Assembly (NCBI RefSeq): GCF_032017025.1
Contig: NZ_DALZQO010000018.1
Location: 1 to 64,000, forward strand
Direction of reading: 5' to 3'
Source of the DNA: Hydrogenoanaerobacterium sp032017025
Lineage (GTDB): Bacteria; Bacillota; Clostridia; Oscillospirales; Ruminococcaceae
DNA: 64,000 nucleotides
Shown in pieces: positions 32,213 through 40,638 of the stretch. The notes under the pieces were generated by a model. It was not told the origin of the DNA, made no database searches, and was given only the letters and a program-made list of their open reading frames with translations. The first letter of the stretch is position 1. Each line of letters opens with the position of its first letter. Both the position numbers and the translations under genes were made by a program.

Positions 32213-32917
32213 TTAAGCACCAAGATAAGCTTTGCGAACCTTATCGTTTTGCAGCATTTCCTTTGCATCACCGCTCATAACAACATGGCCGGTTTCCAGT
32301 ACGTAGGCGCGGTTCGCAATCGAAAGCGCCATCTTAGCATTTTGTTCCACCAGCAGAATGGTCATGCCACCCGCATTGAGCTCCTGAATAATATGGAAGA
32401 TCTCTTTTACCAGCAGCGGCGAAAGCCCCATAGAGGGCTCATCCATCAGCAAAATCTTTGGGTTGCTCATCAGTGCACGCCCAATTGCCAGCATCTGTTG
32501 CTCACCGCCCGAAAGGGTACCGGCAAGCTGTTTGGCACGTTCCTTTAGGCGCGGAAAGTGCAGGAACACAGCCTCCATATCCATTTCAATCTGAGCGTTG
32601 TCATTTCGGATAAAAGCACCCATTTCAAGGTTTTCTACAACCGTCATCTGGGCAAAAATACGTCTACCCTCGGGTACATGCGCCATACCAAGCTTTACAA
32701 TTTTTTGTGGCTCAATGGCAAACAAATCGTTCCCCTCGAGCACCACCGAACCGGAGGTAGGCTTTTTCAGCCCTGTTATCGTGTGCAGAACGGTGGTTTT
32801 ACCCGCACCGTTCGCACCAATCAGTGAGACAATCTCACCTTCGTTTACTTCAAGGCTTACCCCATGAATTGCATGGATTGCGCCATAATGCACGTTTAAA
32901 TCTTCAACCTTCAGCAT
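32213..32917 (-). CDS. livF: Branched-chain amino acid ABC transporter ATPase LivF
   Basis: A 234-aa ATPase, one of the two unlike ATPases of the HAAT-type transporter. Walker A is GANGAGKTT, the signature LSGGEQQM, and Walker B ILLMDEPSMGLSP, which is diagnostic of LivF. Start ATG 32917. It ends the five-gene minus-strand cluster, 21 bp after livG. The substrate is probably leucine, isoleucine and valine, though amide or urea relatives exist; the binding protein resembles LivK. Confidence 0.95.
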   Translation of the reverse strand: MLKVEDLNVHYGAIHAIHGVSLEVNEGEIVSLIGANGAGKTTVLHTITGLKKPTSGSVVLEGNDLFAIEPQKIVKLGMAHVPEGRRIFAQMTVVENLEMGAFIRNDNAQIEMDMEAVFLHFPRLKERAKQLAGTLSGGEQQMLAIGRALMSNPKILLMDEPSMGLSPLLVKEIFHIIQELNAGGMTILLVEQNAKMALSIANRAYVLETGHVVMSGDAKEMLQNDKVRKAYLGA

Positions 32918-32938
32918 ACGATATCACCGCCCCTTTCT

Positions 32939-33712
32939 CTATTCATCATCAGCGCCCAGATAGGCTCCGATCACCTTGGGATTGTTCGCGATTTCAAACG
33001 GTGTGCCTGTTGCGATGATATGACCGTAGTCGATTACCACGATGCGCTCACACACGCTCATAACAAGGCTCATATCGTGCTCTATCAGCAAAATAGAGAT
33101 TTGGAACTTTTCGCGGATCGTTTGGATAGCGTCCATTAACTCAACGGTTTCAGTGGGGTTCATACCCGCTGCTGGCTCATCCAAAAGCAAGATCTTTGCA
33201 CCTGTTGCCAGTGCGCGTGCAATCTCCAGCTTGCGCTGCTGCCCGTAAGGGAGGTTAGCGGCAACATGGTCGGCATATGATTCCATCTTAAACACACGAA
33301 GCAGCTCACGTGCTTTTTCGTCCACAGCGGCTTCCTCTTTCCAGTAGGCAGCGGTACGCAGAATGCCCTGCAAAACGGAGTATTTCATGTTCTGATTAAA
33401 CGCCACCTTGACGTTTTCCAGTACGGTAAGCTCTTTGAACAGGCGGATGTTCTGGAAGGTTCTTGCGATTCCTGCGGCAACCATTTGGTGAGGTTTTTTG
33501 CCGGTCATAGATTTACCGTCGATATAGATAGCCCCTTCGGTGGGATGGTATACACCGGTGAGCAGATTGAACACAGTGGTTTTGCCCGCGCCGTTGGGGC
33601 CAATAAGCCCCACCAGTTCGCTTTTGCCGATTTCAACATGAAAATCCTCAACCGCTTTCAGTCCGCCAAAGGTGATGCCGAGGTGTTCTACCTTTAATAC
33701 TGCATCTGTCAT
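32939..33712 (-). CDS. livG: Branched-chain amino acid ABC transporter ATPase LivG
   Basis: A 257-aa ATPase paired with LivF. Walker A is GPNGAGKTT; the signature is LPYGQQRK, the altered form usual in LivG; Walker B is LLLDEPAAGMNP. The start ATG 33712 overlaps the livM stop by 4 bp (ATGA), so translation is coupled. Confidence 0.95.
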   Translation of the reverse strand: MTDAVLKVEHLGITFGGLKAVEDFHVEIGKSELVGLIGPNGAGKTTVFNLLTGVYHPTEGAIYIDGKSMTGKKPHQMVAAGIARTFQNIRLFKELTVLENVKVAFNQNMKYSVLQGILRTAAYWKEEAAVDEKARELLRVFKMESYADHVAANLPYGQQRKLEIARALATGAKILLLDEPAAGMNPTETVELMDAIQTIREKFQISILLIEHDMSLVMSVCERIVVIDYGHIIATGTPFEIANNPKVIGAYLGADDE

Positions 33713-34794
33713 ACCTTAGCACCGTCCTTTCTGTTTTTCGTTTCTTTAGGCTGTGCCTTGCCGCTCAGGCGTTTGAGCAGCTTAGAGAGCGAGAACTCGT
33801 AGGTGCCAAACAAGCCGGAGGGCTTAAAGATCATGACAACAATAAGTGCCAGCGAGTACACCAGCATGCGGTACTGCGAGAAGCTGCGCAGTGCCTCGGG
33901 CAGTACGGTAAGGCCAAGTGCTGCAACGATAGAGCCTGTAACCGAGCCCAGACCACCGAGCACAACGATAACGAGAATATCGATGGATTTTAAGAAATTA
34001 AAGGTTTTTGCGCCCAAAACTGCCATCTGCTGTGCGTAAATAGCACCTGCAATACCTGCGAAAAAGGCAGACATGGTGAACGCCATAACCTTATAGTAGG
34101 TGTTGGAAACGCCGCACGCTTCAGACGCGATATCGTCTTCGCGAATCGCCTTGATGGCTCTGCCATGGCGAGAACGTGCAAATGCAAAGATGATGGCAAT
34201 AACAGCGGCTGTTACCCAGTACACACTGTTAAAGCTTGCAAGGCGGGGGATACTGCGCAGCCCCTGTGCGCCGCCGGTGAACGATACATTTTCGATAATA
34301 ACGCGGATGATCTCGCCGAAGCCCAGTGTAATAATAGCAAGGTAGTCGCCCTTTAGGCGCAGTGCCGGAATACCGACAATGAGACCAAAAACGGAGGCGA
34401 CAAGCCCGCCAATCAGCAGCGAAAGCAGGAAAAAGCCAAAGCCGGCAGCAGTAGGCGATTTGGTCGCTTTATCAATCAGTACAATTCCGGTGCTTTGCAC
34501 GTACTTTACGAAAAGTGCGGCAGAATATGCACCAACCGACATAAACCCTGCATGCCCCAGTGCAATCTGTCCCAGCAAGCCGGTGGCGATGATGAGCGAA
34601 ACGGCAAGGATGATGTTGATCATCACAAGCATAATTACGCCGGATATGTATTTATCAATAATACCGGTGGAAATGAGAGAGGAAATCACTACGAACAGCG
34701 CAGCTACCGCAACCAAGTTCACCAAATACGATTGATAAGTTTGTTTTCGATTTAATGCCTGCCCCAAAGCAGGCCTTTCAGTTTTTGTTTTCAT
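33709..34794 (-). CDS. livM: Branched-chain amino acid ABC transporter permease LivM
   Basis: A 361-aa permease with about ten hydrophobic segments. Motifs typical of LivM are GLLGQIALGHAGFMSVGAYSAAL (seen as GQIALGHAGF) and the cytoplasmic GRAIKAIREDDIASEACGV loop, which contacts the ATPases. Start ATG 34794 with GGTG upstream; it is 10 bp after livH. Confidence 0.94.
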   Translation of the reverse strand: MKTKTERPALGQALNRKQTYQSYLVNLVAVAALFVVISSLISTGIIDKYISGVIMLVMINIILAVSLIIATGLLGQIALGHAGFMSVGAYSAALFVKYVQSTGIVLIDKATKSPTAAGFGFFLLSLLIGGLVASVFGLIVGIPALRLKGDYLAIITLGFGEIIRVIIENVSFTGGAQGLRSIPRLASFNSVYWVTAAVIAIIFAFARSRHGRAIKAIREDDIASEACGVSNTYYKVMAFTMSAFFAGIAGAIYAQQMAVLGAKTFNFLKSIDILVIVVLGGLGSVTGSIVAALGLTVLPEALRSFSQYRMLVYSLALIVVMIFKPSGLFGTYEFSLSKLLKRLSGKAQPKETKNRKDGAKV

Positions 34795-34804
34795 GGGTGG
34801 TCAC

Positions 34805-35701
34805 CTACACTTTCTCTCCAACGTTTTTGCCCAGAATTCCGGTCGGCTTTACCAAAAGCACAATAATCAGAATACCGAACACGACAGCGTCTGCCAGTTG
34901 GGAGGATATGTATGCTTTGGTCATGCTCTCGACAAGGCCAATCACAAAGCCACCGAGCATTGCGCCCGGAATAATACCAATGCCGCCAAGTACCGCCGCG
35001 ATAAACGCTTTAAGCCCCAGCATAGAGCCCATGTAAGGGTCTACCAGAGGGTAGGCTGAACAGTACATTACTGCCGCGATTGCAGCGAGGCCCGAGCCGA
35101 TAGCAAAGGTAACCGAGATGGTGGTGTTGGAGTTGATGCCCATCAGGATGGATGCGCCGCCGTCCTCAGACACCGCGCGCATTGCTTTGCCCGTTTTGGT
35201 GTTTTTTACAAACATCTGCAGGGCAAGCATGGTGACAATCGAAACCACAATGGTGATGACCGTTACACCGCTGAACTGAACACCGCCTAAGTTAAACTGG
35301 TTTTTGTCAAATACTGCGGGGAATGGCTTGGGAGAAGAAGAGAATATTAGCATAAACAGGTTCTGTAACAGCAGGCTTACCGCGATTGCGGTGATTAGTG
35401 CGGTGATACGCGGTGAGTTGCGCAGCGGCTTATAGGCCACACGCTCTGTGACAACACCCAGCAGGGAGCAGGTGACGACAGCAAAGATAACACAAAGCCA
35501 CGCGGGCAGCCCCATACCAAGAAGCAGCGGGATGGAGAACAGAGAGACATAGGCACCTACCATAATAAAATCTCCATGCGCAAAGTTTATTAGCTTTACA
35601 ATGCCGTATACCATCGTATAGCCCAATGCGACGAGAGCGTAGATGCTGCCAACCTGTATTCCATTGATGATTTGGTTGATAAATAAAATTAAGTCGTCCA
35701 T
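34805..35701 (-). CDS. livH: Branched-chain amino acid ABC transporter permease LivH
   Basis: A 298-aa permease. ATG 35701 is chosen because AAGGTG is nearby and the sequence then begins MDDLILFINQIINGIQVGS, normal for LivH; an in-frame ATG at 35755 would add an unusual N-terminus. KLINFAHGDFIMVGAY and the RAVSEDGGASILMGI loop are family marks. The gene follows a 220-bp gap with a strong hairpin after the binding-protein gene. Confidence 0.93.
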   Translation of the reverse strand: MDDLILFINQIINGIQVGSIYALVALGYTMVYGIVKLINFAHGDFIMVGAYVSLFSIPLLLGMGLPAWLCVIFAVVTCSLLGVVTERVAYKPLRNSPRITALITAIAVSLLLQNLFMLIFSSSPKPFPAVFDKNQFNLGGVQFSGVTVITIVVSIVTMLALQMFVKNTKTGKAMRAVSEDGGASILMGINSNTTISVTFAIGSGLAAIAAVMYCSAYPLVDPYMGSMLGLKAFIAAVLGGIGIIPGAMLGGFVIGLVESMTKAYISSQLADAVVFGILIIVLLVKPTGILGKNVGEKV

Positions 35702-35872
35702 TTGGCACCTTACCTTTCCATGCAGGATGTTTAAAATATTTCTACATTGTGACAAAACAATGTCGTAACTTTTATTTTACACCTTTTTAATGCAAAACTC
35801 CATAAAAAGTTAAAAATTAGTCAAAAATAGTATATTCAAAATAATTATACTAAAACCGGAATAAATACAAGT

Positions 35873-35903
35873 ATGGGGCAGAGCATGTTTTGCTCTGCCC
35901 CAT
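35873..35903 (-). terminator. Hairpin between the Liv binding-protein gene and livH
   Basis: ATGGGGCAGAGCA with its exact complement makes a 13-bp stem with a 5-base loop. On the minus strand it lies 22 bases after the binding-protein stop. It may end most transcripts after that gene, so that more binding protein than permease is made. Confidence 0.8.
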
Positions 35904-35924
35904 CTGCATTGTGTTAAAGAATGA

Positions 35925-37121
35925 TTATTCGGCAGCAACTTTGGAATCAAAGTTAGCCGCACCATCCATAAGCTTCAGAATGGTAGCATCTTTAATGGGG
36001 TTGTTGTCTGCATCAAAGGTAATGTGACCGGTCACGCCGTCAAACTCAATTGCTTTCATTGCATCAACAATTGCCTGTGCATCGGTATTGCCGGCGTTGG
36101 TAATTGCCTGCGCCATCATATAAGCGGTGTCGTAGCCAAGGGCAGCAAAGGCGTTCGGGGTTTCGCCGTATTTTTCGGTGTAGGCTTTTACAAATCCGGC
36201 AACCTTCGCGTCGGTATCCTGCGCGGAGTAGTGGTTGGAGATGTAGCAGCCGTTGACGACAGATTGGTTGGCCTCGTCGAGCGTGCCAAGAACGCCGTCC
36301 CATCCATCAGCACCCAGCATTGGGCCGGTAAAACCAACCTCACGGGCCTGAGTAGCAATCAGAGCAACTTTGGTATAGTAGTCGGGTACAAACAAAGCGT
36401 CGGGTTTTGCAGCTGCAATTTTTGTAAGCTGCGCTTTAAAGTCTTTGTCATCAGCGCCGTAGCCTTCTTTTGCCACAATGGTAACGCCTTTGGAAGCAGC
36501 CATTTCCTCGAAAGCAGCGACCAAACCGGTGGAGTAGTCATCGGAGGTGTTGTAGACAATAGCAACATTTTTTGCCTTTAGGTTTTCAGCGGCAAACTTC
36601 GCCATAATTCTACCCTGGAACGGGTCGGTAAAGCAGGTTCTGAAAACGTTAGGGCCATAGGTGGTAATAGGAAGTGCGGTACCGGTGGCGGTAATCATCG
36701 GCAAGCCATCGGCGGCAGCAAGCTCTGCAACTGCCATGGTGGGTTTAGAGGTAACGTCGCCAAGCAGTGCAACCATGCCCTTGCTCATCAGTTTGTTGTA
36801 GCCGTTTACAGCCTCAGAAACATCGCCTTTTTCGTCCTCAATCATCAGCTCAAGCTGGCTGCCCAATACGCCGCCTGCTTTGTTGATTTCTTCAACAGCA
36901 AGTTCAATACCGTTTTTGGCTGCAACACCGTAAACAGAAACCTCGCCGGTGAGGGGGGCAAGTACGCCCAATTTAATTGCTTCGCCAGAGGCAGGAGCAG
37001 AAGATTCTGTGTTGTTAGTACCGGCGGAATCAGCACTGCTTTCGGCGGGCTTGGGAGCACAGCCGGTAAACATTCCTGCGGCAATAACAGTGGCGAGCGC
37101 CATTGCTAATAACTTTTTCAT
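35925..37121 (-). CDS. Branched-chain amino acid ABC transporter substrate-binding lipoprotein
   Basis: A 398-aa extracytoplasmic binding protein of the LivJ/LivK family. Start ATG 37121 has AAGGAGGATC upstream. The signal peptide ends in the lipobox FTGC near residue 21, followed by a serine- and alanine-rich linker. The mature part begins IKLGVLAPLTGEVSVYG, the usual Leu/Ile/Val-binding entry, and FRTCFTDPFQGRIMAKFA is also characteristic. It is the first gene of the liv cluster, with its own promoter. Confidence 0.94.
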   Translation of the reverse strand: MKKLLAMALATVIAAGMFTGCAPKPAESSADSAGTNNTESSAPASGEAIKLGVLAPLTGEVSVYGVAAKNGIELAVEEINKAGGVLGSQLELMIEDEKGDVSEAVNGYNKLMSKGMVALLGDVTSKPTMAVAELAAADGLPMITATGTALPITTYGPNVFRTCFTDPFQGRIMAKFAAENLKAKNVAIVYNTSDDYSTGLVAAFEEMAASKGVTIVAKEGYGADDKDFKAQLTKIAAAKPDALFVPDYYTKVALIATQAREVGFTGPMLGADGWDGVLGTLDEANQSVVNGCYISNHYSAQDTDAKVAGFVKAYTEKYGETPNAFAALGYDTAYMMAQAITNAGNTDAQAIVDAMKAIEFDGVTGHITFDADNNPIKDATILKLMDGAANFDSKVAAE

Positions 37122-37231
37122 GTCTGAGATCCTCCTTATTTCGATCGTATTCGCTCTATGCGGTATCACTTTCATGAGTTAAACTTCAACAGTTGCGCAC
37201 ATTACAGTGATAAAGCGTAATGCTTGTTAGT

Positions 37232-37260
37232 ATTATAGAGCAATTGAAGTGAGAAAACAA
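37232..37260 (-). promoter_or_regulatory. Promoter of the liv cluster
   Basis: On the minus strand TTGTTT (37255-37260) and TATAAT (37232-37237) have a 17-bp spacer. The leader is about 105 bases. The rest of 37122-37382 has no gene. Confidence 0.8.
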
Positions 37261-37382
37261 TATCTTATTTGTCTAATCATATCCTGCTTTCATTGTGCTT
37301 TTTTAGGTATATTCATAAAATGCACAAAAATTTAACAAAGATTTATAACAGATGGCGCTTTTTTACACTTATAAACAAAAAA

Positions 37383-37407
37383 TCAGACAGTCTTTTGGAC
37401 TGTCTGA
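37383..37407 (-). terminator. Terminator of the cytidylate-kinase-like gene
   Basis: TCAGACAGTC and GACTGTCTGA form a perfect 10-bp stem; on the minus strand a TTTTTTG tract follows. Confidence 0.88.
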
Positions 37408-37429
37408 CGAAAAATATCATTTTTTGTAT

Positions 37430-38065
37430 TTACTCACCACGGCGTGCACGGTACTCGGTAAAAGATGCTATAATTTCAACAGCATTATCAAAACCTATGA
37501 AATCGCTGTTCAACGCAAGGTGATAATTCTCTGCGCGCCCCCACTTGGCACCCGCATAGTAATCGTGGTAGGTGGCACGGCGCTTATCGGTTTTTAGCAC
37601 GATATGCTCTGCTCTATCCGCAGGAACATTATAGCGATCGATGACGCGTTTTACGCGGCTGTTCAAATTGGAATGAATAAACACATGAATTGCATCGGGG
37701 TTATCGGCCAGAATATAATCGGCGCAGCGCCCTACAATCACACAAGACCCCTTTGATGCGATTTCACGTATTACCTTGGATTGAAAAACATACACACGAT
37801 CGTTGAGCGTCATACCGCTCAGTCCATCTGCGCGCCCCGCTGCAGAGGAATACATGCCGAGCGATAACGAATAGAGTAAGCTGCTGGTCGCTTGCTCATC
37901 CGCGTTTTCAAACACATCCTCATCAAAGCCGCTCTCCTTTGCGGCAAGCGAAATGAGCTCCTTATCATAGAAGGGAATACCGAGACGTTCTGCAAGCATT
38001 TTGCCAATTACTCTGCCTCCGCTGCCAAATTGTCTGCTGATGGTGATGATGGTATTGTGCTTCAT
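37430..38065 (-). CDS. Cytidylate kinase-like family protein
   Basis: A 211-aa P-loop kinase of the Cytidylate_kin2 family. Start ATG 38065 follows GGCGGGG. The phosphate-binding loop is SRQFGSGGRVIG (residues 9-20), in which the canonical GKS lysine is replaced, as is normal for this family. The GRCADYILAD motif follows Walker B-like CVIV, and VKRVIDRYNV with YHDYYAGAKWG form the lid. The substrate is not established for the family; it is separate from true Cmk. It stands alone on the minus strand. Confidence 0.85.
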   Translation of the reverse strand: MKHNTIITISRQFGSGGRVIGKMLAERLGIPFYDKELISLAAKESGFDEDVFENADEQATSSLLYSLSLGMYSSAAGRADGLSGMTLNDRVYVFQSKVIREIASKGSCVIVGRCADYILADNPDAIHVFIHSNLNSRVKRVIDRYNVPADRAEHIVLKTDKRRATYHDYYAGAKWGRAENYHLALNSDFIGFDNAVEIIASFTEYRARRGE

Positions 38066-38369
38066 AAAATCCCCGCCCTTCAAAGTATTTTCTTATCTTT
38101 ATTGTACCCTTTTTTAAAGAAAAATCAAGGGTAGCTTGCACAATCATTTGCTAATGCGAAACTGATATTTACAGAAATTGCAAGCAATAAGCAACAACTT
38201 ATGCAGCGTGCCTATTGTGGGCCAACCGAAGCCTTGTGATACGTGTAGCGCTTGATTCAATATACAAAAAAAGAGGTGCAGAATGCCATGGCACAGGATA
38301 CCTGCGCCGGCACAAAGCAGTAAAATGTACAATAAATTAAGAAGATGCATAAAATTTATATTTTTTATC
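38066..38369. other. Gene-free stretch before the superoxide reductase gene
   Basis: The region between the divergent genes is AT-rich. A 68-codon frame on the minus strand (38144-38350) lacks a ribosome site and is not supported. I see no RNA fold of a known class here. Confidence 0.4.
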
Positions 38370-38398
38370 TTTCATTTCTGTGATATATTTGTTATACT
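38370..38398 (+). promoter_or_regulatory. Promoter of the superoxide reductase gene
   Basis: TTTCAT and TATACT with a 17-bp spacer, about 72 bases before the start codon. No clear PerR box overlaps it. Confidence 0.65.
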
Positions 38399-38470
38399 AT
38401 AAATGAGCATCAATTTAGTATTGTTTGCAAACATAGAGCAATAATATGAAATTTTAAGGAGGAACTTATC

Positions 38471-38854
38471 ATGGGTGAACACAAATTTTTTATCTGTAAA
38501 CATTGTGGAAATTTGGTTGGTATGATCAACAATTCGGGTGTTAGAATGGTTTGCTGCGGCGAGCAGATGGACGAACTAAAGCCGAACACTGTTGATGCGG
38601 CTCAGGAAAAACATGTTCCTGTTGTAGAGGTAAGTGGCAATCTAGTAACAGTTAAGGTTGGCAGTGTGGCTCACCCCATGCTGGAGGAGCACCACATCGC
38701 TTGGATTTACCTGCAGACCGAGCAGGGAGGACAGCGTAAAGAGCTCAAGGTAGGCGGCGCACCGGAGGCAACCTTTGCCCTGGTTGAAGGAGACAAGCCC
38801 GTAGCAGCATTTGAATACTGCAACCTTCATGGCTTGTGGAAAGCAGAGATCTGA
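38471..38854 (+). CDS. Desulfoferrodoxin (superoxide reductase)
   Basis: A 127-aa cytoplasmic iron protein that reduces superoxide to peroxide without releasing oxygen, usual in strict anaerobes. Center I is complete: C9, C12, C28 and C29. Center II ligands match the Desulfovibrio numbering: H48, H68 and H74, with C117 and H120 in YCNLHGLW. The E46-K47 pair before H48 corresponds to the Glu-Lys that guides superoxide to the iron. ATG 38471 follows AAGGAGGAAC. It is monocistronic with its own terminator. Confidence 0.96.
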   Translation: MGEHKFFICKHCGNLVGMINNSGVRMVCCGEQMDELKPNTVDAAQEKHVPVVEVSGNLVTVKVGSVAHPMLEEHHIAWIYLQTEQGGQRKELKVGGAPEATFALVEGDKPVAAFEYCNLHGLWKAEI

Positions 38855-38870
38855 TTTTGACTTACAAAGG

Positions 38871-38904
38871 GCAGCTGCCGGTTTTTTCGGCGGCTGCTTT
38901 TTAT
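38871..38904 (+). terminator. Terminator after desulfoferrodoxin
   Basis: GCAGCTGCCG and CGGCGGCTGC pair with one mismatch around GTTTTTT, followed by TTTTTATT. Confidence 0.85.
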
Positions 38905-38964
38905 TGCTCAAAAGCATACTGCGTGGTATACTAAAGGCAATCAATATCGTTTAGGAGAAAGCAC

Positions 38965-39189
38965 ATGATTGATCAAAAAATGATTGACCGTATTAATGAG
39001 CTGGCACGCAAGGCGCGCGAAACAGACCTGACTGAGCAGGAAAAGAACGAACAGCAGGTGCTGCGGCAAAAGTATATTGAAGCCTATCGCGAAAGCTTGA
39101 AAGTACAGCTTGATAGCATTGTAGTAGTAGACGAGCATGGCAATAAAACAAAAATATCACCTAAAAAATCAAATACCCCACACAGCTGA
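38965..39189 (+). CDS. DUF896 family small protein (YnzC-like)
   Basis: A 74-aa protein beginning MIDQKMIDRINELARKAR, with the family's two-helix core (residues 5-60, KYIEAYRESLKVQLDSI) and a C-terminal VVDEHGNK. Start ATG 38965 follows TTTAGGAGAAA. B. subtilis YnzC lies in an SOS-regulated operon, but no LexA box was noticed here. Function unknown; perhaps an RNA- or protein-binding helical hairpin. Confidence 0.88.
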   Translation: MIDQKMIDRINELARKARETDLTEQEKNEQQVLRQKYIEAYRESLKVQLDSIVVVDEHGNKTKISPKKSNTPHS

Positions 39190-39190
39190 G

Positions 39191-39222
39191 AAAAGCCCCG
39201 CGATCAACATCGCGGGGCTTTT
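39191..39222. terminator. Terminator after the DUF896 gene
   Basis: AAAAGCCCCGCGAT and its exact complement form a 14-bp stem with loop CAAC. Confidence 0.92.
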
Positions 39223-39234
39223 TGCATGCATACA

Positions 39235-39777
39235 TTAAAAGCAATTGTCAATAATCCCTTCAGAGAGACGCTTCATGTAATTGCCGACAGATGACATTGC
39301 CAGCACCAGCAGAAGCTTTTTCTGTGTTTCATCCAGCCCGTCAAATTCGCTTTCCACCATAAGCTTTTGCAGCAGTGCAGGTGTTTCTTTGCGTAGGTTT
39401 TCTTTAATAGAAAGATAACGGCTGTACAGCTCGGGAATCTGCCCGTTGCTGCTTGCCGCGCCTAACACCGATTTAATGTCCTGTATCAACAGTGTCTGCT
39501 TCAAATTGTAGATCAGCAGCATTTGAATAATGTGCTCTTTCGAGTATTTTTTACCCTTAATCTCATGCAGCAGCCCCTCTTTGCTGTAGTTGTTGATCAT
39601 AGTTTTTGTGAGCAGCTTGTCCTCAGGGCGGCGTTTATTGCCCGATACTTTATTCTCAAACAAGGTGATGATCTGGTCCATATACAGGTCGATATCGGGT
39701 ATCTCGTCAGCGCGGATGTCGCTGTCTTGCAGAACCTTATCGATAAGACTGTCGAGATTGATGTTTTGTAGCTCCAC
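39235..39777 (-). CDS. DUF1836 domain-containing protein
   Basis: A 180-aa protein. Start GTG 39777 is chosen because GGAGGAATTAAA stands directly upstream and the sequence then begins VELQNINLDSL. The central part, KRRPEDKLLTKTMINNYSKEGLL (KLLTKTMINNYSK), resembles a MerR-like helix-turn-helix, in which the NNYSK helix would touch DNA; this is the hallmark of DUF1836. The C-terminal half is helical. Probably a transcription factor of unknown target. Confidence 0.82.
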   Translation of the reverse strand: MELQNINLDSLIDKVLQDSDIRADEIPDIDLYMDQIITLFENKVSGNKRRPEDKLLTKTMINNYSKEGLLHEIKGKKYSKEHIIQMLLIYNLKQTLLIQDIKSVLGAASSNGQIPELYSRYLSIKENLRKETPALLQKLMVESEFDGLDETQKKLLLVLAMSSVGNYMKRLSEGIIDNCF

Positions 39778-39947
39778 TTTAATTCCTCCTCCAGCTGGGT
39801 GCAAAACAGCTTTTATTAACTTTTAGTTTACAGCATAATTGTAAACTTTTCAACATGAGCTTGATATTTCTGCATTGAGTGGTATTATTATAGATATTAG
39901 GTAGTTATAATAACTATATAGTAAAATTGTAAGGTTGTGACTGTAAT

Positions 39948-40601
39948 ATGACAAACTACTTAAAAAGAGCGCGAGACCCGATCAGTAGCTTTACGCATTT
40001 ACTGGGGGCAATTATTTCAGGGCTGGGGCTAGCATTGCTGTTAGTGAAAACCACCCTGCTTTCGGAAATTTCGCTGATGAAAATTCTATCCTCAGCGTTG
40101 TTTGGCTTATCTCTGATCGCACTGTATACCGCAAGCACCGTCTATCACTTTTCCAACGCCAGCGGTAAAACAGTGCTGGTACTGCGAAAACTAGATCATT
40201 CTATGATCTTTGTGCTGATTGCAGGTACCTATACGCCAATTATGTTGAACTTTTTACCAAGCCCACGCAATGTGGCGTTTACGGTGTTTATCTGGGCGTT
40301 TGCGGCGGTTGGCATTATCCTTAAGCTGTGTTGGTTCGGCGCACCGCGTTGGCTGCAAACAGCAATGTACCTCGTAATGGGCTGGGCAATACTCATTGAT
40401 GTCTCGGTGTTTACACGTATGAGCCCGGGCGCGTTGCTGCTGCTCATTCTCGGTGGTGTAAGCTATACGATTGGCGGCATTATCTATATGATCAAAAAGC
40501 CGAACATCTCACAGCGTTTTGGCTTTCATGAGCTCTTTCATATTTTCGTGCTGGTTGGCAGCATCTTTCATTTTCTGCTCGTGTATTTCTATATCGCATA
40601 A
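39948..40601 (+). CDS. Hemolysin III (PAQR/YqfA) family membrane protein
   Basis: A 217-aa membrane protein with seven hydrophobic segments. The metal-site motifs of the family are present: the histidine in SSFTHLLGA near residue 17, the STVYHFSNAS histidine in helix 2, DHSMIFVLIAGTYTP, and HELFHIFVLVGSIFHF at the end. The family may have ceramidase-like or lipid-sensing activity; haemolysis is not general. ATG 39948 lacks a strong ribosome site. Confidence 0.92.
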   Translation: MTNYLKRARDPISSFTHLLGAIISGLGLALLLVKTTLLSEISLMKILSSALFGLSLIALYTASTVYHFSNASGKTVLVLRKLDHSMIFVLIAGTYTPIMLNFLPSPRNVAFTVFIWAFAAVGIILKLCWFGAPRWLQTAMYLVMGWAILIDVSVFTRMSPGALLLLILGGVSYTIGGIIYMIKKPNISQRFGFHELFHIFVLVGSIFHFLLVYFYIA

Positions 40602-40630
40602 AAAAGAGGACGCAATTGCGTCCTCTTTTT
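40602..40630. terminator. Bidirectional terminator after the hemolysin III gene
   Basis: AAAAGAGGACGCA and TGCGTCCTCTTTT, 13-bp stem with a 2-base gap. Confidence 0.92.
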
Positions 40631-40638
40631 TGTGCCTG

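Noticed and set aside
38144..38350. A 68-codon minus-strand frame between the cytidylate-kinase-like gene and desulfoferrodoxin
   Set aside because: It starts hydrophobically but has no ribosome site and no family resemblance, and the sequence around it is generic AT-rich intergenic DNA.
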